Positions 24,507-31,292 of a stretch of DNA of 36,951 nt are shown here, piece after piece. The stretch lies in assembly GCA_013425375.1 (NCBI GenBank), contig JACCLH010000053.1, positions 1 through 36,951 of the forward strand, written 5' to 3'. How positions within the stretch are numbered: the first letter of the stretch is position 1; the number at the start of each line of letters is the position of its first letter. The notes under the pieces were generated by a model that worked only from the letters and a program-made list of their open reading frames with translations, was not told the origin of the DNA and searched no databases. The position numbers were made by a program, and so were the translations under genes. Source of the stretch: Microcaldota archaeon. Lineage in GTDB: Archaea; Micrarchaeota; Micrarchaeia; Anstonellales; Bilamarchaeaceae.

Positions 24507-24537
24507 TTCAGACCTCAAAACTGTCCAGAGGCCCTTC
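24507..24537 (+). repeat. Degenerate junction motif after the methyltransferase
   Basis: TTTCAGACCTCAAAACTGTCCAGAGG is a diverged copy of the CAGACCTCAGAGCTGCTC junction word seen at 25719, 28164, 29888 and 31179. It leads directly into the first 51-bp inverted repeat. Confidence 0.6.
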
Positions 24538-24588
24538 TTGTAGTGGTTACCCAAAATCGATATTTATAAAAACCATTCCCCACTACAA
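24538..24588. promoter_or_regulatory. 51-bp inverted repeat enclosing the Fic gene TATA box (IR1 copy 1)
   Basis: TTGTAGTGG (24538-24546) and CCACTACAA (24580-24588) are perfect 9-bp arms with a 33-bp spacer. The spacer holds TATTTATAAA (24561-24570), 29 bp before the Fic ATG. Arms are 42 bp apart, four helical turns. Copies of identical length occur at 25545 and 29713. Confidence 0.7.
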
Positions 24589-24594
24589 AATAGC

Positions 24595-25509
24595 ATGGTC
24601 TTCATCAGGGAAAGGAAAAGAGGTGTCACGACGTATTACGAAGCGGTGGAGACAGTCCGTGAAAACGGAAAAGTCAGCCAAAAGACCATTCAATATCTCG
24701 GAAACAAGAGAAAGATGCTCGCCTATTGTAAACGGCATGGCATAAAACCGCCGCATGAAACAGGGTTATTAGACGAGCATACGTCAGCAATCCTGGAGAA
24801 GAAACTCGCCCGTTTGAACAATATTAGACCCCTTTCATACATCACTTTGGAAAGCTTGAGGAAAAAGTTTGAAGTCGAGATGACATATAATTCCAACGCC
24901 ATTGAAGGGAATCGCCTGTCGCTTAAGGAAACATTTCTTGTAATAGAGAAAGGTATGACCATAGGTGGCAAATCGGTCAAGGAGCACCTTGAAGCGGTGA
25001 ACCATAAGGAAGCTTTACTGTTCCTTGAGAAGTTGGCGAACAGGAAAACCAGGATAACAGAGGCAGACATTCTTCAGCTCCACTCCATAATCATGAGCAA
25101 GATCGATCCTCAAAATGCAGGATTCTATAGACAGTCGCAAGTTTACATCACACAGTCGAAGCATCGCCCCCCATCATTCAAAGAGGTCCCGAATCTAATG
25201 AAACAGGTCTTGGACGAGTTGAATTCAAAGGAAGAGGGCAGAAAAGCGGTCGAATCTGCCACTAGGTTGCATCACTTATTTGTCTGGATACATCCCTTCG
25301 TAGATGGGAACGGCCGCGTGGCCAGGCTCCTCACAAACCTGCGTCTGATGCGGGCGACTTTCCCTCCGATTGTATTGCAGAAGAAGATAAGGATGACATA
25401 TTACCGCGCTCTTGAAGCAGGGGATGAGGGGGATTTGAAGCCGCTTGCCGGCATAATTGCGCGGGATGTAGAACGTGCCTTGGACTTGTATCTTGAAGCT
25501 GCCGGATAG
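24595..25509 (+). CDS. Fic family protein with N-terminal YLG-type module
   Basis: The 304-residue protein carries the complete Fic active site, HPFVDGNGRVARLL, near residue 223, so it should transfer AMP (or another phosphate-containing group) to a protein hydroxyl. SNAIEGN near residue 100 is the inhibitory-helix motif ([S/T]xxxE[G/N]) placed N-terminal to the Fic core, so the enzyme is probably autoinhibited. Residues 1-45 (YYEAVETVRENGKVSQKT, then IQYLGNK) resemble the N-terminal module of some IS1634-like transposases. The TATA box lies inside a 51-bp inverted repeat, which suggests control by a protein binding the arms. It is in the 2.1-kb unit next to tRNA-Leu. Confidence 0.92.
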   Translation: MVFIRERKRGVTTYYEAVETVRENGKVSQKTIQYLGNKRKMLAYCKRHGIKPPHETGLLDEHTSAILEKKLARLNNIRPLSYITLESLRKKFEVEMTYNSNAIEGNRLSLKETFLVIEKGMTIGGKSVKEHLEAVNHKEALLFLEKLANRKTRITEADILQLHSIIMSKIDPQNAGFYRQSQVYITQSKHRPPSFKEVPNLMKQVLDELNSKEEGRKAVESATRLHHLFVWIHPFVDGNGRVARLLTNLRLMRATFPPIVLQKKIRMTYYRALEAGDEGDLKPLAGIIARDVERALDLYLEAAG

Positions 25510-25544
25510 AAAAGGGCACACCTTAGACCATTTCTGAAAGAAAT

Positions 25545-25756
25545 TTGTAGTGGTAAATAGAAATCAGTTTTCTAATAATTCGTTCCCCACTACAAAACGA
25601 GCTTTATGTCTACATTTTCAATTGATGAAAGATTTGTAGACATATAACGTAAATTTCGGGTTTTTGTTAGTCAAACACGCTGATGACAAATATTTCATCA
25701 CAGCATCAAAAAAAGCGTCAGACCTCAGAGCTGCTCCGAGGGCTTTCCTCCTGCAT
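25545..25756. repeat. 212-bp composite junction repeat, copy 1
   Basis: Order: IR1 (TTGTAGTGG 25545-25553, CCACTACAA 25587-25595, 51 bp), IR2 (TATGTCTACA 25605-25614, TGTAGACATA 25635-25644, 40 bp), an AT-rich spacer with ATCACAGCAT, CAGACCTCAGAGCTGCTC (25719-25736) and TTCCTCCTGCAT. The same order and total length recur at 29713-29924, although spacers differ in sequence. GACCTCAGAGC (25721-25731) also pairs with GCTCTGAGGTC (25765-25775). Confidence 0.8.
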
Positions 25757-26020
25757 TCAGATCTGCTCTGAGGTCGCACCTTCGTGATGACCTCAGATCA
25801 GCAGTGGAACGCTTATCGCGTTCCACTATTGGCAAACCAGCCTTGCTGGTTCGCCATGGTCTCAAATCCTGCCCTAACGCTTTCAAATCTCTTGTGATCC
25901 GCTGATGCGGCTCACAACTGACAATCCTGGATTGTCATGGTCTAAGTTTAGACCAGAATGGTTCCGTCTGCCGATTTTACCTCTGAGGGCCAGAGATTAT
26001 AATGACTGCTCTTTTTCGTG
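25745..26020. repeat. 136-bp direct repeat, copy B, plus hairpin cluster
   Basis: 25745-25880 matches 23639-23774. It continues with further hairpins: GTGA-TCCGC-TGAT-GCGG-CTCAC (about 25893-25915), GACAATC-CTG-GATTGTC (about 25920-25936) and TGGTCTAA...TTAGACCA. It ends with CTCTGAGGGCCAGAG near the end of the TrmB gene. No open frame of note is present from 25510 to 26041. Confidence 0.8.
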
Positions 26021-26041
26021 GCTGTCGACGTCTCAAAAGGT

Positions 26042-26809
26042 CTAGGGTCTTCGCTCGGACTTTTGCTGGCGTGAGGACAATGACCAGAGATAATCGAAGT
26101 ATTTGATGAATGAACGTGTGGCATCAACATCCTGAATGACTGTGGCGATGGGAGGGTCTGTATAGACCATCACTGCGACATTTTCCCCGTAAATCATGAT
26201 TTCTGTGATCATATTGAACTGTTCGGGCAGGAAACGTACTTCAGTCAACTTTGCCTTTGCGATTGGAAGTAACGAGGTATCAAAATCGTGATTCAAAAGG
26301 AGTTTCTCCTTCACACCACGCTTATCCACTTGCATGATAAAGCTGTTCCAGAAATCAACGCCGAGCAAGGAAACCGACGCGTTGGATACGCCCATGCAGC
26401 AATAGCCTCCGGAATCCAGCACATCGTGCAGGACCGCTTTCAGGCCGTTCACGCCGCGGTAGAGGGCAGCAGTTTGCACACGCTTGGATTTCTTCAGCTC
26501 TGCTTCGATCTCAGGCATCAGACGTTTTGCGATGCCCTTCTTTGACTCGAGCTCCTTCTGCTCTTTCTCCAGCATCCCGAGGATGCTTTCTGGCGGCGAG
26601 ACCGAGTATTTGCGCTTCCCTTCTTCGATGATATAAGCGACGAGACCTCTTTCAACAAGCTTGTCCAAGTTGTCATATACAATGTTCCTGTGGAAGCCGG
26701 TTATCTTCACAAGCTCACTTGAGATTGAGGACCCATTTTTCACGAGTGCCTTGAAGACCTTCGCCTCGTTTCTGTTCAGGCCCAGCTTTTCCAGATCAGA
26801 GTAGTCCAT
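26042..26809 (-). CDS. TrmB family transcriptional regulator
   Basis: The 255-residue protein starts with a TrmB-type winged helix-turn-helix (LGLNRNEAKVFKALVKNG, then ELVKITGFHRNIVYDNLDKL), followed by a coiled-coil linker (MLEKEQKELESKKGIAKRL) and a C-terminal phospholipase-D-like effector fold (ALYRGVNGLKAVLHDVL...MGVSNAS). TrmB proteins sense sugars or other small molecules and control nearby genes. The divergent neighbour is the deoxyribosyltransferase-like gene, the obvious target. A reverse TATA box (about 26829-26838) is 25 bp from the ATG. The last residues (SSRQQKSERRP) reach into the repeat cluster. Confidence 0.9.
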   Translation of the reverse strand: MDYSDLEKLGLNRNEAKVFKALVKNGSSISSELVKITGFHRNIVYDNLDKLVERGLVAYIIEEGKRKYSVSPPESILGMLEKEQKELESKKGIAKRLMPEIEAELKKSKRVQTAALYRGVNGLKAVLHDVLDSGGYCCMGVSNASVSLLGVDFWNSFIMQVDKRGVKEKLLLNHDFDTSLLPIAKAKLTEVRFLPEQFNMITEIMIYGENVAVMVYTDPPIATVIQDVDATRSFIKYFDYLWSLSSRQQKSERRP

Positions 26810-26828
26810 GAACTAATTCTAGTGCGAA

Positions 26829-26875
26829 ATGTTTATATTGCTGTCATAACTTATTGCAACACAGGTTAATATATA
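26829..26875. promoter_or_regulatory. Divergent promoters of TrmB and the deoxyribosyltransferase-like gene
   Basis: TGTTTATATT (26829-26838) serves the minus-strand TrmB gene, TTAATATATA (26866-26875) the plus-strand gene, 28 bp before its ATG. ACGGTTAGATAAACGGT follows the second box and could be an operator half-site pair. Confidence 0.5.
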
Positions 26876-26897
26876 CGGTTAGATAAACGGTATAGAT

Positions 26898-27941
26898 ATG
26901 GCATTGAAACGACCGAACCTGTTCATCTGCACTTCCCTGACGCGAAAGCTCGCTCTGCCGGAAAAAGAGAGAGAACGCGAGATCGCCAAGCTTCGCCATT
27001 CGGTGGGGATGATAGAGGGGATTGCCAAGAGATGCGGAGCGTCGGTATGGTGCGCATTCAAGGAGGGAAACTGGAAAGAAGAGGGGAATCCGCGCGATTT
27101 TGTGCCGCGCGACCTGAAGTGGGCCAAAGAATGCGACGCTGCGATCCTCTTTCCTGAAGCATCCTATGGGGTACGGGTGGAGATGGGCTGGCTGAGCGCA
27201 TTCGCGAAACCGATGCTGCGCCTGCATGAAGACAGCGAAACACCTAGACCAAGGTACGGTCTGGAAGAGAATCTCGGAGCTGCCGGGGGCTATGGGTACT
27301 ACACAAGTTACGAGCCCGGCAGCAGCCATTATCATTTTTATCCGGTTTCTAATCTCGTTTTCAATAAAACGGTATACAATGCAGAGCGCTCCATAGAGGA
27401 TTTTATTCGCAAAGCTACCTCCATCGACCCAAAACTTCTACGCCACGGGCAAGATAAGAGAGCTAGAGCATATAGAATGCCTGTGTATGGAAACTGGAAC
27501 AGTCACTTCAATCTGTTCATTAGTGCTCCATTTACCCAGCTATATGACGAACCGGTTAACGACCCCAAAGCACGTGAATTGGTAGAAACAATACAAGGAG
27601 CTGCTAAAGAAGTTGATAAAAGCGTGCAATTTCAGACTGAGTTCCTGGAGTGGCACCAGCGGTTCTGCAATGTCGCCGGGGTTAGTGCGCACTGGAGTAG
27701 AGATTGCAAGGGGGCGATCCTCTTTCCTGAAGCATCCTACGGGGTACGAGTAGAGATGGGCTGGCTGAGCGCATTCGGGAAACCAATGCTGCGCCTGCAC
27801 GAAGGCGAAATCAGGTATAGGTGCGGCCTGGAAAAACATCTTGGCCATGTCCCGAACTCCCGTGTTGAGGATCGTGTTTTCAGAAGTCTGGACGATGTAA
27901 AAAGACTCGTGAAAGAATTCGTCGAAAGCCTGAATGCCTGA
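26898..27941 (+). CDS. Tandem nucleoside 2-deoxyribosyltransferase-like protein
   Basis: The 347-residue protein holds two copies of a Rossmann-like NDT domain. Each copy begins with a strand resembling NLFI(C/S) (residues 7 and 197) and has the motif GAILFPEASYGVRVEMGWLS, whose Glu fits the family's catalytic/nucleoside-binding position, followed by a KPMLRLHE block. NDT-fold enzymes cleave N-glycosidic bonds of (deoxy)nucleosides or NAD-like substrates. The core of the two copies is almost identical in DNA (27141-27230 and 27714-27803) while the rest has diverged. It is divergently paired with TrmB. The biological role is unknown. Confidence 0.7.
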   Translation: MALKRPNLFICTSLTRKLALPEKEREREIAKLRHSVGMIEGIAKRCGASVWCAFKEGNWKEEGNPRDFVPRDLKWAKECDAAILFPEASYGVRVEMGWLSAFAKPMLRLHEDSETPRPRYGLEENLGAAGGYGYYTSYEPGSSHYHFYPVSNLVFNKTVYNAERSIEDFIRKATSIDPKLLRHGQDKRARAYRMPVYGNWNSHFNLFISAPFTQLYDEPVNDPKARELVETIQGAAKEVDKSVQFQTEFLEWHQRFCNVAGVSAHWSRDCKGAILFPEASYGVRVEMGWLSAFGKPMLRLHEGEIRYRCGLEKHLGHVPNSRVEDRVFRSLDDVKRLVKEFVESLNA

Positions 27942-27943
27942 GC

Positions 27944-28190
27944 CTTAAGCAGAGTGCAGCCCGGTTGAACGCAATCGGGTTCGGCAACCGACCCGCATGC
28001 TTAAGCCCTGGCTCGAACAAAGCTATAGATTCGAACTCCAAGACTTTATACTTTCAAATTGCATCGAGCACGGATCCGGGTCTGGACCAACTTTATAACC
28101 AGTGTATACCCAAATTATTGGCATTCCCATGCCAAATTTGACATCACAGCATTAAGGAAACTTCAGACCTCAGAGCTGCAATTAACATTT
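27944..28190. repeat. Palindromes and truncated junction repeat after the NDT-like gene
   Basis: CTTAAGCA (27944-27951) and TGCTTAAG (27998-28005) enclose CGGTTG...CAACCG and GGTT-CGGC-AACC. TTGGCAT-TCCC-ATGCCAA lies near 28118-28136. ATCACAGCAT with CAGACCTCAGAGCTGC (28164-28179) is a copy of the junction word cut off after CTGC. 28190-28313 is AT-rich with no gene seen. Confidence 0.6.
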
Positions 28191-28313
28191 TGACAAATTT
28201 AATTGACATTATGCATATCATTTAATAGAATTAATTCACTAAATGGCTATAATAACTGACCGATTAATCAAAATGAGTAGCAGATTATAAAGTTCATTTA
28301 CTAAAATGTAACA

Positions 28314-28320
28314 TTTATTA
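28314..28320 (+). promoter_or_regulatory. TATA box of the DUF4143-type ATPase gene
   Basis: TTTATTA is centred 26 bp before the ATG at 28343, so the message is probably leaderless. Confidence 0.5.
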
Positions 28321-28342
28321 ATAGGTACTGATAATTCTCCAC

Positions 28343-29533
28343 ATGGACAAGGAATTGATTGAGCTCAATGAGGAAGCTAAAGCCGACGGAAAGAAATACA
28401 CGAAAAAGCGTTTCATATACCCTAAGATCCTGACCCGGCTCAATCAAAAGGAGCAGACCGCATTGGTAGGGCCAAGAGGTTCAGGGAAAACGATTCTGTT
28501 GAAGCAGCTTCTTGCAGAAACGGATTCGGCATTTTACGTTTCTTTGGACACCTCCAATCCATCCGAAGGTCTTTTCAAATTGGCCAAAGAGCTCTCAGGG
28601 CAGGGAATAAAACTCCTCTTATTGGACGAGATCCATGGATATCCGGGCTTCGACAAGGAACTCAAGAAAATATATGATTTTCTTGGACTAAAAATTGTAT
28701 TGACCAGCTCATCCTCACTTACCCTCCATGAACTAGCTGCAGACCTTTCCAGAAGAGTTGAGATACTCAAGGTGCATCCATTTTCGCTTAGGGAATATCT
28801 GTTCTTTGAAACCGATGAGAAAATCGAGCCCATGTCTATGGCTACACTTGCAGACTCGGCCCGGTCGCGGGATTACTACGGAAATGTTCATGGAGCCGAA
28901 GCGCATTTTGACGAATTCCTGGGTGGGAAAAACTATCCGCTGAGCCTCGGGCGCACTGAGTATATGCACTTATTCAAGAGCATGCTGGATACGATCATAA
29001 ACAAGGATCTCCTGCGGACTGGAAAAATCACTCATGAGGAAACGATGAATGTCTCGAGACTCATGACATTTCTTGGGAAATCACCTGCAGAAGATATGAA
29101 CTACACCTCAATCGCAAAAAATATTGGCATAAGCAAATATCTGGCAGAAAAATATCTCGTCTTATTGCAAAAAACATTTCTGGTCCACCTGGTTTCCCCG
29201 CAGGGAAGCAGTGTGATGAAGGAACCGAAAGTTCTCATGGCCCCGCCATACCGTCTGCTTTATCGCAATATTGATGAATGCATTGGAGCGCTGCGCGAGG
29301 ATTTCTTTGTGGATTCCTGTGCTGCTCTCAATCTCGACATGACGTATCTGAAAACCAACCGCGGTGAAAAAACCCCGGATTACTTGATTGGAAACATGGT
29401 ATTTGAAATCGGTGGAAGAAATAAAGGTCACTCGCAGTTCAAAGACTACAAGATGAAGAAAAAAATAATCCTCACCCAGCCAGGCATGATGGATGAATCA
29501 AGGAGGCCATTATTCTTCTTTGGAATGTTTTGA
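28343..29533 (+). CDS. AAA ATPase with DUF4143-like C-terminus
   Basis: The 396-residue protein has Walker A GPRGSGKT near residue 43 and Walker B LLLLDEIH near residue 94, with sensor TSSSSL following. The C-terminal half contains the helical winged region (TSIAKNIGISKYLAEKYLVLLQKTFLVHLV) and a nuclease-like PDYLIGNMVFEIGGRNKG segment typical of the DUF4143 group. Such ATPases are frequent and variable in archaea and are often found in mobile or defence contexts; their function is not established. The gene is AT-rich and sits within the cassette-like region, followed by interleaved palindromes. Confidence 0.87.
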   Translation: MDKELIELNEEAKADGKKYTKKRFIYPKILTRLNQKEQTALVGPRGSGKTILLKQLLAETDSAFYVSLDTSNPSEGLFKLAKELSGQGIKLLLLDEIHGYPGFDKELKKIYDFLGLKIVLTSSSSLTLHELAADLSRRVEILKVHPFSLREYLFFETDEKIEPMSMATLADSARSRDYYGNVHGAEAHFDEFLGGKNYPLSLGRTEYMHLFKSMLDTIINKDLLRTGKITHEETMNVSRLMTFLGKSPAEDMNYTSIAKNIGISKYLAEKYLVLLQKTFLVHLVSPQGSSVMKEPKVLMAPPYRLLYRNIDECIGALREDFFVDSCAALNLDMTYLKTNRGEKTPDYLIGNMVFEIGGRNKGHSQFKDYKMKKKIILTQPGMMDESRRPLFFFGMF

Positions 29534-29589
29534 GTGGGCAGGCTTTATTCGTCCGTACTGTCGATGGGGCGGTCTGCTTCAGAACTTAC

Positions 29590-29690
29590 AGCGCTCCAGA
29601 AAAGTAATGCGACAAAATCTGGAGCGCTACTAGCAAACTGCCCTCGTCGCTGCCTTCATTTGCGGCTTGCATTACTTTCGCAGTTTGCTA
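29590..29690 (+). repeat. Interleaved palindromes predicting a kissing-hairpin structure
   Basis: Stem A: AGCGCTCCAGA (29590-29600) with TCTGGAGCGCT (29618-29628), 11 bp. Stem C: TAGCAAACTGC (29631-29641) with GCAGTTTGCTA (29680-29690), 11 bp. Loop A carries AAAGTAATGC (29601-29610) and loop C carries its exact complement GCATTACTTT (29669-29678). All three helices are perfect. It lies between the ATPase and the second composite junction repeat. Confidence 0.8.
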
Positions 29691-29712
29691 TAAAGCTGCT
29701 CAAATGCCATTC

Positions 29713-29924
29713 TTGTAGTGGTGACTCAAAAACGAAAATAACGAAAACAATTCCCCACTACAAAACGGGGCTATATGTCTACATTTTATAAAAAATATAA
29801 TTTGTAGACATATTAACCAAAATCGAATTTTCTGGGTACAGAACAATCTGACGTAATATTTACCATCACAGTGATAAATAAGTCTTCAGACCTCAGAGCT
29901 GCTCTGGGGGTCTTCCTCCTGCAT
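29713..29924. repeat. 212-bp composite junction repeat, copy 2
   Basis: IR1 arms at 29713-29721 and 29755-29763 (51 bp), IR2 arms at 29774-29783 and 29803-29812 (39 bp), then CATCACAG, CAGACCTCAGAGCTGCTC and CTTCCTCCTGCAT (29912-29924). It equals copy 1 in order and length; the offset to copy 1 is 4168 bp and encloses TrmB, the NDT-like gene and the ATPase. Confidence 0.8.
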
Positions 29925-30017
29925 GTTCTTTTTTAGTAAAAAAGAACCAAAAAACTGGTTGTAAGCGCTCGTGGTGAACACCATCTGGTCTGAGGTCGGA
30001 CCCTCGTGGGGTCCGAC
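29925..30017. repeat. Hairpin pair downstream of TFB
   Basis: GTTCTTTTTT-AGT-AAAAAAGAAC (29925-29947) is a 10-bp A/T hairpin; its T run may terminate transcription. GTCGGACCC-TCGTG-GGGTCCGAC (29995-30017) is a 9-bp perfect hairpin. The first is also found, decayed, at about 31215-31232 on the other side of TFB. Confidence 0.7.
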
Positions 30018-30040
30018 CGAGGGAGCTTCTGAGGAGCAGT

Positions 30041-30979
30041 TTACAAATTAACTTTTAGACCAAGCTCCTTCTTGAGTTCGCGGTAGCGATTCCTGATTGT
30101 AACCTCTGTGACACCAGCAACGTCCGCAACTTCTTTCTGGGTTTTTTTCTCACCATGCATAGCGCAAGCGATGTAAAGCGTTGCGGCGGCAACTCCGGTT
30201 GGCCCTCTTCCGGATATGAGACCTTTGCGTAGAGCCTTGCCGATAAGCTTCACTGCCTCTTCTTGTACTTCACCGCCAAGTTTTAATTGTGTGGCAAATT
30301 TCGAAATGTACTGAGATGGATTCGTAAGCGGAACATCAACTCCGAGTTCAATTTTAATGAACCTATAGGCACGTCCGATTTCTTTCTTCGGGATACCGGA
30401 GGTCTTGGAGATTTCATCAAGAGTTCTGGGGATACCCTGAATTCTACAGATGGCATAGATTACTGCTGCCACCACGCTCTCAATTAGCCTTCCTCTTATA
30501 AGTTCTTCCTTTACTGCCCTTCGGTAAAGAAGAGCTGCGCTTTCCTTTATGTTATCAGGAAGACCAAGTGATGATGCAACCCGGTCAAGTTCAGAAAGTG
30601 CAATGACGAGGTTTCTTTCCATCGAACTGGATATAGAAACTCGTTTGTGCCATTTTCTCATACGGTAAAGCTGGGCTTGTTTCTTTGGACTGATTTTACC
30701 GCCACGACTATCACGGTTGTACTGGTCTATTTCAGTTACAAGACCTTTATTCGGCCTCATGAACTTTATTGGGGCCCCGCCTCTTGCTTTCTTTTCCTTC
30801 TGTTCAGCGTCAAAAGCTCTCCACTCAGGACCCATATCGTGGATATTTTCTACGATGATAAGGCCACAGCTAGAACACAGTAGTTCGCCCTTTTCATAAT
30901 CACGAACTATACGCTTGCTTGTACATTCTGGACAGTTTGTTGATAGTGAACCCATTGAAAATAGCTCCGCGAATTGCAT
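30041..30979 (-). CDS. tfb: Transcription initiation factor B (TFB)
   Basis: The 312-residue protein has the N-terminal zinc ribbon (CPEC and, 17 residues later, CSSC), the B-reader region (GPEWRAFDAEQKEKKARGG) and two cyclin-fold repeats (near residues 125-210 and 220-305) ending in a DNA-binding helix-turn-helix (KTQKEVADVAGVTEVTIRNRY). TFB binds TBP-DNA and recruits RNA polymerase. A reverse TATA box (30999-31008) is 25 bp from the first ATG, supporting that start; a shorter start exists eight codons in. The gene is bounded by related repeats (29888-29940 and 31179-31231), so it may be a mobile or lineage-specific extra TFB. Confidence 0.96.
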   Translation of the reverse strand: MQFAELFSMGSLSTNCPECTSKRIVRDYEKGELLCSSCGLIIVENIHDMGPEWRAFDAEQKEKKARGGAPIKFMRPNKGLVTEIDQYNRDSRGGKISPKKQAQLYRMRKWHKRVSISSSMERNLVIALSELDRVASSLGLPDNIKESAALLYRRAVKEELIRGRLIESVVAAVIYAICRIQGIPRTLDEISKTSGIPKKEIGRAYRFIKIELGVDVPLTNPSQYISKFATQLKLGGEVQEEAVKLIGKALRKGLISGRGPTGVAAATLYIACAMHGEKKTQKEVADVAGVTEVTIRNRYRELKKELGLKVNL

Positions 30980-31090
30980 TAGTATATTAGAAGGTTGTAT
31001 GTATATGGTTACCGTTTTGCGGTCACATCAGCTAGAATTCATTCTTACCTGATTTTCACCCAGTATATTCCTGATTAGTGAGGTTCCAGT

Positions 31091-31231
31091 GCCAAATTTG
31101 ACGTCGCAGCGCTAAGGAATGGAGCGAACGGAGCTCCGTTCGCGACAGTGGAGGTCGGAGTGCCGACCTTGCCAAGGTCAGACCTCAGATCTGTTCAGAG
31201 GGTCTTACCCATGCATGTTCTTTTTTAGGAA
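31091..31231. repeat. Junction repeat and palindromes upstream of pta
   Basis: TGCCAAATTTGAC is shared with about 28132. It is followed by a 20-bp perfect palindrome (GCGAACGGAG and its complement, about 31125-31144), AGGTCGG-AGTG-CCGACCT, then CAGACCTCAGATCTG and GCATGTTCTTTTTTAG (31179-31231), which matches 29888-29940. Confidence 0.7.
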
Positions 31232-31261
31232 AAGGCATGCGGGCGGAAGCTGGCGCGCAAG

Positions 31262-31270
31262 TTATTAAAT
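31262..31270 (+). promoter_or_regulatory. TATA box of the pta-ackA-acpS operon
   Basis: TTATTAAAT is centred 27 bp before the pta ATG. Confidence 0.6.
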
Positions 31271-31292
31271 CTAGGCATTCCGATTACGGACC

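Noticed and set aside
23639-31231. CRISPR array or integron attC array
   Set aside because: Repeats are not short, evenly spaced or separated by unique spacers, and no Cas genes occur. Gene orientations are mixed, no integron integrase is seen and the GTTRRRY boxes of attC were not found.
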